IMG/VR virus record: IMGVR_UViG_3300034045_000028
Location: 1 to 27,107 of that record
From: a virus
Strand: one strand, 5' to 3'
Length of the DNA: 27,107 bases
Every line of letters begins with the position of its first letter. Position 1 is the first letter of the stretch. Below the pieces are notes generated by a model that was given only the letters and a program-made list of their open reading frames with translations, did not search any database and was not told the DNA's origin. Shown piece after piece: positions 16,224 to 25,400 of this stretch. The translations under genes and the position numbers were made by a program.

Positions 16224-16649
16224 ATGCAGATAAGTATAGCAACAGAAGAAGCGGTGCAGTACATCGCTCAGCATTTGAAGCAGTCAGACATTGATGAGAT
16301 TAAGGCGACATGGCACGACAGCGATATTCTGTCTGCTATCTTAGTGTCAATGTCATTGAGCGAGGCTGTCTTTAACGCTTACATAGACGGAGTACCTTGC
16401 GCTGTCTTCGGGTACGGTCAGTACGGCAACCGTTGTTGTGTGTGGCTTTTAACTACTGACGCTATCAAATTACGCAAAAAGAGCTTCATGCGTGAAGCCA
16501 AGCGGTTTGTACGCGAAGTGAGTAGCGCACGAGGTATTCTATATAACTATGTATCACAAGCTAACCTTCAGTGGGTCAAGGCGTTAGGCTTTAAGACGAC
16601 AGGACGTAAGACTCAACAGGGTTTAATTGAGGTGGAGTACATACCATGA
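16224..16649 (+). CDS. Internal virion protein A, T7 gp13-like (GNAT-like fold)
   Basis: 141 residues, close to T7 gp13 (138) in size, place and pattern: a central strand pair with CCVWLLTTD, a basic helix (LRKKSFMREAKRFVREV) and a late YNYVSQANLQWVKALGFK segment, which parallels T7 WNYVWVGN...RFLKTIGA. This arrangement recalls GNAT acetyltransferases, but no acetyl-CoA loop is clear, so enzymatic activity is not claimed. In T7 gp13 is needed for infectious particles. It starts 1 base after the nozzle gene stop and overlaps the next gene by 4 (ATGA). Confidence 0.82.
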   Translation: MQISIATEEAVQYIAQHLKQSDIDEIKATWHDSDILSAILVSMSLSEAVFNAYIDGVPCAVFGYGQYGNRCCVWLLTTDAIKLRKKSFMREAKRFVREVSSARGILYNYVSQANLQWVKALGFKTTGRKTQQGLIEVEYIP

Positions 16650-17140
16650 TTGAATTTTTAGCCGCTTATGCGGTAGGTAAAGTAGTAGAAGGTATGGCGC
16701 AGGCTCAGATGGAAGGCGCTAACGCAGTCAATCAACGGAACGCTCGTGCCTTGTCTGATTCGTCAGCCAGTAAAGCGGCAGGCACTGAAGCAATCTATGA
16801 GGGTGAGGTATCTTCACAACAACAAGCTAAGACTTTGAGACAGTCTTTGCAATTACAAGGGGCGCAGATAGCGGCTAGTGATTCCGCAGGAGTTGACGGT
16901 CAGTCTATCCGTGAAGTGACTAACGACATTCAACTACAAGCTGATATGGCAATGGAGGTCGCTAGACAGAACGCCAAGAACAAGATTGGAGCAACTAACA
17001 TGGCTAATAAGTCGCGTTATGAGGCTTCGTTGTACAGCGTTAAATCCTTCGAGCCTACTACGTTAGGAGATATAGCGTTTAATGCGGCTGTAAGCACAGC
17101 AGTTACATACTTTGCCGCTAACTTTGCAGGAGGTGAGTAA
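16646..17140 (+). CDS. Internal virion (ejection) protein, T7 gp14-like
   Basis: 164 residues with a hydrophobic N-terminal helix (IEFLAAYAVGKVVEGMA), a long Ala/Gln-rich helical body (SSQQQAKTLRQSLQLQGAQI, GVDGQSIREVTNDIQ) and a C-terminal hydrophobic stretch (DIAFNAAVSTAVTYFAANFA). This matches T7 gp14, an internal-core protein that inserts in the outer membrane and forms the entry channel on infection. It is shorter than T7 gp14 (196). The start is coupled by ATGA and the stop by TAATG. Confidence 0.88.
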   Translation: MIEFLAAYAVGKVVEGMAQAQMEGANAVNQRNARALSDSSASKAAGTEAIYEGEVSSQQQAKTLRQSLQLQGAQIAASDSAGVDGQSIREVTNDIQLQADMAMEVARQNAKNKIGATNMANKSRYEASLYSVKSFEPTTLGDIAFNAAVSTAVTYFAANFAGGE

Positions 17141-19029
17141 TGGCTAGAGGTGATTTTAGGTCGCTAACAGGTGCTGTAATAGATGAACCGACAATCAAGG
17201 TGCAGTATACAGGTGATTCTGTAGCGCGGTTTGTACCTTATAACTCTAAGAAAGGACAAGCATTGTCAATGGTCGGTACAGGTCTGCAACAGTACGCTGA
17301 AGCAGGATTAAGCGCTGAGATACGCGATAAACGAGAGACTCAGCAAGAAGCCAAGTACGCAGAGCGTCAAGCTAAGGCTCAAGCACAACGAGCTGACGAG
17401 TGGCGTGCTCAAGCGGCTATTGAAAAATACACCACTGAAATGTCTGAGTTCTTAAAGAATCATGCAGGTGAGAAGTTATCTTTTAGTCAGCTTAAAGCTA
17501 AGTACAAAGATGAATTACCTGCACTTGATTTATCTGAAGTACAAGACCAGTCAATAGCTGAGCATTACACGACACGAGGCGGCACAGCGCTCTTTAAGAT
17601 GACTACGGCTTATGACGGTGCTATCGAGCGAGGCATGAAGCTAGAAGCCTACACAACGATGCTTGATAACCTGTCGTCTAAAGGTAGCCTTAAATTGTCA
17701 CAAGCCATCAAAGAGGGTGACATGGCAGGGCTTAGCGACAGCGAGAAGTGGGCTGGCATTATGTCTGTGATTGACACTAGAGCCTTACAGGGTGACTTCA
17801 GCTTACTCAATGATGCAGTCGAAACAGCCAGTAAGACACTTAAAGACCCTGAACTTCGCTCACAGGTCATGTCGCGCTTAAAGACGCACGTAGCTACAAG
17901 TGCTCGCGCAGTGAACGCTAAGAACACAGTAGCAGATTTAGCCAGAATCAATAAGGCACGCACGCCTCAAGAGGTTATTGAAGTCAACAAGACGCTCACT
18001 AAGCCGCTTGATGGTGAAGCCTTATACAATCAACTCAAACGAGCAGAGAAGACGCAATTTAAGGATAACTTGAAGGTAGAAGGTGAGAACTACGTCAATC
18101 AAGTGAAAGACTACGGGCGCTTTGCTGAGGTTATGACAACCAAGCATTCAGTTGAAGGTCAGTTCGGGAACTACGAGATTAACTATGAGTTAAGTGATGT
18201 GGAATCCATGATTGATAAACATTTTAGTGGTTTATTGCAATCAGATCCCCAACAGGCTGTCGAGGTGCTAAGTAATACAACTAAAGTACCTAACGTGGTT
18301 AAACGCTCACTTGATTCGCTATTCAAGGTAGGTCTTCAAACTGGAGAGTTAGACCCACGAAGTCAGAGCTTTAAGATGTTCTTGCTTGCTAATAACGCAA
18401 CTGATGGTGAACGTGCGGCTTTCATTAGTAAGTTCAAGCTCAACGATGATGCTAAGGGTGTCTATACCTTATATCACCACAACAAGCTACTTGGTATGAC
18501 TGACGAACAAGCGTTGAAGTCAGCTTTTGGCACTGTGAGAGCCGCAAAAGAATATGGTACTGCGTCAGATGCAACTAAGGTGTACCAGAAGGCGCTCGGT
18601 GAAGTTAGCGGTGTCTTAACGCCAAATCAACGCAGGATACTTAAAGAGTCAGCTAAAACCTATGCGTTATTTATGGACGAGGAGTCAGCGGCTGTAACGG
18701 CATACGAAGATGCTAAATCAATCGTCACTGAAGTAGGTGATTACAACATCGAGCATGGCGCTGAGTTCTCAGCAATGGTTGACGGTATATTAGCGGATTA
18801 TGTAGACGTAGACATTAACGATGTATTTGAGGCGCTAGGCGATTTACCAAGCAACTCGGTGTATGTCTATGACCCTAAAGAAGAAACGCTATATATCAGC
18901 GATACAGAGAGCGTCCAAATGATGGCTTTAACACCTGACGATATTCGGTTCATGGTCGGTCAGAAGTTCGGTGATAAGCGTCTTGAGAATGTCTTGTCTG
19001 AGTACAACAAGAGTTGGTTTGACTTTTAG
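17140..19029 (+). CDS. Internal virion (ejection) protein, T7 gp15-like
   Basis: 629-residue largely helical protein between gp14- and gp16-like genes, thus the counterpart of T7 gp15 (747), which spans the periplasm together with gp16 in the DNA ejection tube. After a short N-terminal segment with a VQYTGDSVARFVPYNSKKGQ stretch, a charged coiled region (residues about 60-95, QQEAKYAERQAKAQAQRADE) and repeated helical hairpins follow. No enzyme motif is visible. Family assignment rests on order, size and composition; primary sequence of gp15 proteins is weakly conserved. Confidence 0.86.
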   Translation: MARGDFRSLTGAVIDEPTIKVQYTGDSVARFVPYNSKKGQALSMVGTGLQQYAEAGLSAEIRDKRETQQEAKYAERQAKAQAQRADEWRAQAAIEKYTTEMSEFLKNHAGEKLSFSQLKAKYKDELPALDLSEVQDQSIAEHYTTRGGTALFKMTTAYDGAIERGMKLEAYTTMLDNLSSKGSLKLSQAIKEGDMAGLSDSEKWAGIMSVIDTRALQGDFSLLNDAVETASKTLKDPELRSQVMSRLKTHVATSARAVNAKNTVADLARINKARTPQEVIEVNKTLTKPLDGEALYNQLKRAEKTQFKDNLKVEGENYVNQVKDYGRFAEVMTTKHSVEGQFGNYEINYELSDVESMIDKHFSGLLQSDPQQAVEVLSNTTKVPNVVKRSLDSLFKVGLQTGELDPRSQSFKMFLLANNATDGERAAFISKFKLNDDAKGVYTLYHHNKLLGMTDEQALKSAFGTVRAAKEYGTASDATKVYQKALGEVSGVLTPNQRRILKESAKTYALFMDEESAAVTAYEDAKSIVTEVGDYNIEHGAEFSAMVDGILADYVDVDINDVFEALGDLPSNSVYVYDPKEETLYISDTESVQMMALTPDDIRFMVGQKFGDKRLENVLSEYNKSWFDF

Positions 19030-19037
19030 GAGGTGAA

Positions 19038-22000
19038 ATGGCTGTAAATCCATTTGTAAGTGAGCTGACACCTGCATACGACCGCGAACAACAACAGATA
19101 GCACAGCAACAAGAGCAAGAAGCCAAGCGTCAAGCCATTGAGAAGAAATATGAAGACGTGTCTTTATGGGATATGTCTAAGAAGCTAGATAATGCTTATC
19201 ATATTTTCAGTGACTTAGATTCATACGATAACTCAGACCCTAACTTTGACATCAAGACTAAAGAGGCTGAAATCCGCGAACTCAGTCCGTTTGTCAAGAA
19301 GGCTCTAATCGAAGCTCACCCTGAGAGTGAAGAAGACTACCAAAAAGTTGTATCTGAGCTTAAAGACTTAGAGCGCACAATGCAGGATTACAACGAGCTA
19401 GGCGTGACAGGTATAGCGGCTCATGCTTTATCGTTTATCAGAGATCCCGCAGGGCTGGCTCTTGGTGTAGGTACAGGTATGTTAGGGTTAGGCGCTAAGG
19501 TCGCTCGTGGCGCTCGTACAGCACAAGTCGTCACAGATGCTGTAGCGGCTGAAGCGGTAACTGCAACAGTCAGAGCTAATGCTAACTCAGTCTATGACAT
19601 GGAACAAGCGGCTTATGACATAGCCTTGTCGCCTTTTACGGCTGTCATTCCGTCAGCTATAGGCGCTACATTGTCACCTATAGCTCGTGGTGTACGTGAA
19701 GTGACAGACAGGTCAGTCGATGCAGTCCGTACAATAGCACAAATGGCTAACCGCAGAACGCAGGAAGCAGGAGAAGAAGCCGCAGTACATACGATGCGTG
19801 ACGGAACGTATGAGACAGCGTTTAAGAATTTACGTTTAGACTTATACGCACAGACAGCTAGAGGCGAATCTAAGGTGGCGGCAGATGCGGCTAGGTCTTT
19901 AATAGTTGACCCTGTAGGCACGATTGGTTCTAAAGAAGGTCAAGGTGTCACAGCAGAAGAAATAGCTACAGCTACTCGTGAGTTTATTATCAGTAAATAT
20001 CATGCTGAGCTAGATGACGCTTTACGCGCAGTCTATAAAGAACGCGGTATCGGTAGATTCACAGGTATGTTCCAGTTTGCCGCTAAGCGCCAAGCATTGA
20101 GAGAGGCACAGCGTAACATTATACGCGCTAAGGAGCTTCAGGATTTATCTATATTATCTGAAGCAGAAACAGCTTTAATGAATGCTCAGAATAATGCGAT
20201 TAAAAGAGCGCACCAAGCGGCTTATCAATCAGGCAACAGCTATGCGCGGCTATTCGAGCATTCGGTGTTCTATCACCCGATACGTTACTCATACGACAAG
20301 ATTAAGCAGTATCCTAAGAAGGTCGTTGAGTCCTTATTCAGAGAAGCGTTCAAGAGTGGCGCTGAGTTGCGCGGTGAGTTCATTGACGATGAACTAGCAA
20401 CACTTTTAGCTAAGTCGATGTATAAACGATTAACCAATCGCTCATTCACAGCAACTTCACAAGAAATACTAGATGAACCTGACCTATTCTTTCAGCTCCT
20501 TAAAGAGGACGCTATCGAAGAAGGCATAGATGAAGACCGTCTAATAGAATTACTATCACCACTAAAACAGCCTAACGAGACTCGCTTCCGTAAACGGGCG
20601 GCTTTAGATAGGACGATGGAGTATTCAGAAGACGGTTATTCATTGAGTCTTATTGACTTGATGGAAGATGACCCGATTAGCGCTGTACATGGTTACGTAA
20701 ACCGCATGGCAGGGCACGCAGGCTTGGCGCGTGTTGGTTATAAAGATGATGCAAGTCTACGTAAGCTAATGAATGCGGCACGTAATGAGGGCGTTGGAGG
20801 CGAAAAGGCATTAGAGAAGATGTTGAATATTGTCTTCGGTCGCCCAATCCACGATATAGACCCGAATGTCAACAGACGTGTATCAATATTCACTAGCCTT
20901 ACTACTGCTGTTGCTCTAGGCGGTGCAGGTGTAGCGGCTATTGCTGACTTAGCGGTCGCCACAGCACGCTCAGGACTTGTGGCAATGTTTAAATCCGCAC
21001 CTTACTTATTCAAGACATCTAAAGATATTAAGCAGTTAATGGCTATCAGTGAATTACACCAGATGGGCATTGAAGCGCCTTACCTGTCAACTAAATTCGC
21101 TTCGTTAGCTGAAGAAGGCTTACAGGGTCTTGAATCGACAGCAGGTGAAGTGACTCGTGGATTAGCCAACACGACAATCCGTCTATCAGGTCTATCTGCG
21201 TTGACTGAATGGACACAACGTACAGCTTATTACGGAGCAGTGCGTGATATGTTCAATGCGGCTATCAAAGGTAAATCGTTACCGTATTCACTTACTGAGC
21301 TTGGGTGGACTAAAGAACAGGCTTCGTACTTAATGCGGAAGCTAAGAGAGACATCACACAGGCAAGTAGATGACCACGAGACAGGCGGTAAGATTACCAT
21401 GCTTGATATTGCACAATGGAATGAAGCAGACCGTGACTTACTACTGCGAGGCGCTTACCGCTTATCTATGCGTATGGCTTCGCGTGTGTTCCGAGGTGAA
21501 GGTATTACAGCACTTGAAACCACAATGGGTCGTCTAATCGGTCAATTCAGACAGATTGTGTTTAACTCGTACTCGAAGCGTGCTCTAGCAGGCTTAGCGC
21601 ACCTTGGGACTAAACAAGGTATGCGTAATATGTTCATCGGCTTTACGGTGCAATCAGCCGCGTTACACATGATATTCACGATACGCACTGAGTCAAAGAT
21701 ACAAGGCTTGAGTGAGCGTGAGAAGAATAGATACGTTAAGCGCTTGGGCTTTAAGAACTACGCGGAATACAAACGCTTTAGAGCAGGTGATGTAGAAACG
21801 ATGCTAAAAGTATCGCCTAAAGTGCTCATGGCTATGTATGCGTATTCACCAACACACGGTAGTTTATTCACGTTGGCTGACTTAGTAGCAGGCTTAGCGC
21901 ATGTATCAATCGGAGGTGGCCGCTATAAACCAGTAGAGGAGGTGTTAGTGAGTGTGCCTTCATTGAGCTATCCAGAGAATATGTTACGTGGAATTATCGG

Positions 22001-22130
22001 CATGGCTGACGGTGAAGTTACACAGTCTGATTTAAGACGCATTAAGTCACTTATGATTATGAACTCACACCCGATTATGCAGTACGGGTTCAATAAGATG
22101 ATAACAGCAACAGACTTGAAGGAGCGTTAA
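19038..22130 (+). CDS. Internal virion (ejection) protein, T7 gp16-like, lacking visible transglycosylase domain
   Basis: 1030 residues (T7 gp16: 1318). The C-terminal half follows the T7 pattern (a GRLIGQFRQIVFNSYSKRA segment, then a segment YAYSPTHGSLFTLADLVAGL and a final NSHPIMQYGFNKMI). Two long hydrophobic Ala/Gly-rich stretches, about residues 123-155 and 616-650, could insert into membrane, in keeping with the gp16 role in the inner-membrane part of the ejection tube. T7 gp16 starts with a lytic transglycosylase domain; here the N-terminus is a Gln/Glu-rich charged helix (REQQQIAQQQEQEAKRQ) with no ESxF or GLMQ-type catalytic motif. AGGAGG precedes the start. Confidence 0.88.
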   Translation: MAVNPFVSELTPAYDREQQQIAQQQEQEAKRQAIEKKYEDVSLWDMSKKLDNAYHIFSDLDSYDNSDPNFDIKTKEAEIRELSPFVKKALIEAHPESEEDYQKVVSELKDLERTMQDYNELGVTGIAAHALSFIRDPAGLALGVGTGMLGLGAKVARGARTAQVVTDAVAAEAVTATVRANANSVYDMEQAAYDIALSPFTAVIPSAIGATLSPIARGVREVTDRSVDAVRTIAQMANRRTQEAGEEAAVHTMRDGTYETAFKNLRLDLYAQTARGESKVAADAARSLIVDPVGTIGSKEGQGVTAEEIATATREFIISKYHAELDDALRAVYKERGIGRFTGMFQFAAKRQALREAQRNIIRAKELQDLSILSEAETALMNAQNNAIKRAHQAAYQSGNSYARLFEHSVFYHPIRYSYDKIKQYPKKVVESLFREAFKSGAELRGEFIDDELATLLAKSMYKRLTNRSFTATSQEILDEPDLFFQLLKEDAIEEGIDEDRLIELLSPLKQPNETRFRKRAALDRTMEYSEDGYSLSLIDLMEDDPISAVHGYVNRMAGHAGLARVGYKDDASLRKLMNAARNEGVGGEKALEKMLNIVFGRPIHDIDPNVNRRVSIFTSLTTAVALGGAGVAAIADLAVATARSGLVAMFKSAPYLFKTSKDIKQLMAISELHQMGIEAPYLSTKFASLAEEGLQGLESTAGEVTRGLANTTIRLSGLSALTEWTQRTAYYGAVRDMFNAAIKGKSLPYSLTELGWTKEQASYLMRKLRETSHRQVDDHETGGKITMLDIAQWNEADRDLLLRGAYRLSMRMASRVFRGEGITALETTMGRLIGQFRQIVFNSYSKRALAGLAHLGTKQGMRNMFIGFTVQSAALHMIFTIRTESKIQGLSEREKNRYVKRLGFKNYAEYKRFRAGDVETMLKVSPKVLMAMYAYSPTHGSLFTLADLVAGLAHVSIGGGRYKPVEEVLVSVPSLSYPENMLRGIIGMADGEVTQSDLRRIKSLMIMNSHPIMQYGFNKMITATDLKER

Positions 22131-22450
22131 TGCTTACAGTCAACAATTACACAGCAGTTAAAGACCAAGTGGAGTTCACATTTTCATTTAATCTAAGTCC
22201 TATTTCATCTTTAGTCGTTACCGTTGATGGAGAGACGAAGACAGAAGATGTCGATTACACGGTATCAGGGGGCATTGTGCGGTTCAATGTGCCTATGCAA
22301 GGAGGCGAACAGGTGACATTGAGCCGTGATACCGATGTTAGTTCAAGGGCTGTGGACTTCAGTAATGGCTCGTATCTAACGGAAGAAGATTTAGATGCGG
22401 CTTTAACACAAGTATTTATGGCTATACAAGAACTTAAAGATAGATTGTAG
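22130..22450 (+). CDS. Free-standing T7 fibre N-terminal domain protein (putative fibre adaptor)
   Basis: 106 residues that consist of almost nothing but the virion-attachment domain of T7 gp17: an opening strand pair (VEFTFSF), VDGETKTEDVDYTV, a VTLSRDTDVSSRAVDFSNGS core and the LTEEDLDAALTQVFMAIQEL helix. The T7 counterpart reads LRRVTSTTDRLVDFTDGS followed by the YDLNVAQIQ helix. There is no shaft or receptor-binding part. It starts at the gp16-like stop (TAATG) and ends 8 bases before the long fibre gene, which begins with a second version of the same domain. It could be an adaptor or a branch point for a second receptor-binding protein, or the remnant of a truncated fibre; the intact frame and good spacing favour a functional gene. 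Confidence 0.85.
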   Translation: MLTVNNYTAVKDQVEFTFSFNLSPISSLVVTVDGETKTEDVDYTVSGGIVRFNVPMQGGEQVTLSRDTDVSSRAVDFSNGSYLTEEDLDAALTQVFMAIQELKDRL

Positions 22451-22458
22451 GAGTCTTT

Positions 22459-25400
22459 ATGGGTGAATTTAAAGCGTCCATAATTTATGACGGTACAGTA
22501 AACGACCAGATTTTCAGCGTACCGTTTCCTTATCTTGATAAGTCTCATATATATGTTTATGTTAATAACGAACCTGTGCCGTTTGAGTGGCTAGATGACG
22601 CTCGTATTAAGCTACAAGCTAAGCTATTAGATGACGCACAGGTTGAGGTGCGAAGAATTACACCAAGAGATAGACGCTTAGTTGACTTCCAGTCAGCTAA
22701 CCTATTGACTGAACAAGATTTAGACTTATCAGCTACTCAATTATTCTACATCGAACAAGAGCTTGAAGACACCATACAGCGTGTTGAAGCAGGCTCAATC
22801 AGTGAGGCTATTGAGGTCTATGCGGACTATCAAGAAACACGTTATCAATGGTCTGTAAGTATGCCTGAACCTGCTGAGCCGTTCGATGCTGACCCTGAAG
22901 GGTGGACATTAAGTGCAGGTGAGGGCGAGACAGGACAGAGCTTATGGTCAATCAACTGTACCAAGAGTGGGCGTACAGGGGTTGTCAAGAGAGCTTGGAC
23001 GTTACCTACACGCATATCAGGGCGTGATGGTTACGGGGCGAATCCTGTCAAACCTGATTCACCTTTCAATATTCAAATATCTGCGTCTGACACAGCAGTA
23101 TGGATAACCTTTGATGTTCCAAGTAGTGAGGGTTATCTTAACACCAACGTATACAGAGCTGAGTTTAACGGAGTCGATTTACCAGACTTCCAAGACGCAA
23201 GACTTATTGGTAACGGTGTAGGTAACTACGTAGATACAGATGTTACTAGTGGTCAGTGGTACGCCTACTGGCTTGCTCACACTAATGTTAAAGGCGAGGT
23301 GTCAGAGACTAGTGAGCGCGTCACGGTACAAGTCAGATTGCCTTTAGATTTACGCGAAGGGTGGATTAGCCAAGAACACCTAGAAGCTGACTTGAACTCA
23401 CGCATCAACCTTATTGATGACCCACAAGTCGGTTTAGTGACCCTATATGAAACACTAGATAACAGCTTATCAGAAGCACGTAGCTTGGTTGACAGCGCGA
23501 ATGCGACAATAGCGGACATTAATAACAATAAGATACCGCAGTTAAACCAAGAGATTACTGATAAGTACAATGCGGCTAAAGCTCTAGCTGATGCGGCTCA
23601 GAGTGATGTAGACACGATTAACAACGAGGTTATACCTCAACTTAATCAGCAAATCACAGATGCTTATAACAGTGCTGTGCAACAAGTACAACAGGTTGAT
23701 GGTAAGGTAAATACAATACAGACAAGTACGATACCGAACATCAACCAACAACTGTCAGATATAAACGACACAGTAACAGCGCTTGTGGGCGCTAGTGGTT
23801 CTTATGTCACAACTGAGCAGTTGACAGGTGAAGACTTTGCTAAGCGTTCAGAGCTTTCAGCTTACGTTAAAACAGATGATTTAAACACAACTTTAGGCTC
23901 TTACGTGACAAGCACTGACTTAGCTAATGCTGACTATGCGACACACCAAGAGCTAACAGCTTACGTTAAGACAGATGATTTAAACACAACGTTAGGGTCT
24001 TATGTAACTAGCACTGACTTAGCCAATGCTGACTATGCGACACATCAAGAGCTAACAGCTTACGTTAAGTCTACGGATTTAGGTACTACATTAGGATCTT
24101 ACGTAACCACTGAAGACTTAGCTAATGCTGATTATGCGACACACCAAGAGCTAACAGCTTACGTTAAGTCTACGGATTTAGACGAGACATTAAGCTCTTA
24201 CGTTACAAGCACACAATTAGCTAATGAAGACTTCGCCAAGAGTTCAGACTTAACATCTTACGTCAAGACTACTGACTTAAATACAACACTAAGTTCGTAT
24301 GTAACAAGCGAGCAATTAGCAGGTGAAGGATACGCTAAGAGCACTGACTTAACAGCTTACGTTAAGACTACTGACCTTAATCAGACACTAGGCTCTTATG
24401 TCACAAGCACGCAATTAGCTAATGAAGACTTTGCTAAGAACTCAACACTAACTAATTACGTTAAGACAACAGACTTAGATACAACACTAAGCTCTTACGT
24501 AACAAGTGAGCAATTAGCAGGTGAAGGATACGCTAAGAGCACTGACTTAACAGCGTATGTGAAGACTACAGACCTAAACACAACTTTAGGCTCTTATGTC
24601 ACAAGCGAGCAATTAGCTAACGAAGACTACGCTAAGAACTCAACATTAACATCTTATGTCAAGACTACAGATTTAGATACAACACTAAGTTCTTATGTCA
24701 CTAGTGAGCAATTAGCAGGTGAAGGCTTTGCTAAGAGCACTGACTTAACAGCTTATGTCAAGACTACAGATTTAGACACTACATTAAGCTCTTACGTCAC
24801 CGGTGAGCAGTTAGCAGGTGAAGACTTCGCTAAGCGTTCTGACTTAACATCTTACGTTAAGACCACAGACCTAAACACAACTTTAGGCTCTTACGTCACA
24901 AGCACGCAATTAGCTGATGCAGACTACGCTAAGAACTCGACATTGACTAATTACGTCAAGACAACTGACTTGAACACAACTCTAAGCTCTTACGTAACTA
25001 ATGAGCAATTAGCAGGTGAAGGATACGCTAAGAGTACTGACTTAACAGCTTACGTTAAGACAACAGACCTAAACACAACTTTAGGCTCTTATGTCACAAC
25101 TACAGAGTTAGCTGATGAGGACTTTGCTAAGCGTTCAGATTTAACAGCGTATGTGAAGACGACAGACCTAAACACAACTTTAGGTTCTTATGTCACAACT
25201 ACAGAGTTAGCTAATGAGGACTTTGCTAAGCGTTCAGACTTGACAGCTTACGTTAAGACCACTGACCTTAACCAGACACTAAGCTCTTATGTCACAAGCA
25301 CTGAACTAACTAACGCTAACTTCGCCAAGAGTTCAGACTTAACAGCGTATGTGAAGACTACAGACCTAAATACAACGTTAGGCTCTTATGTCACCAGTAC

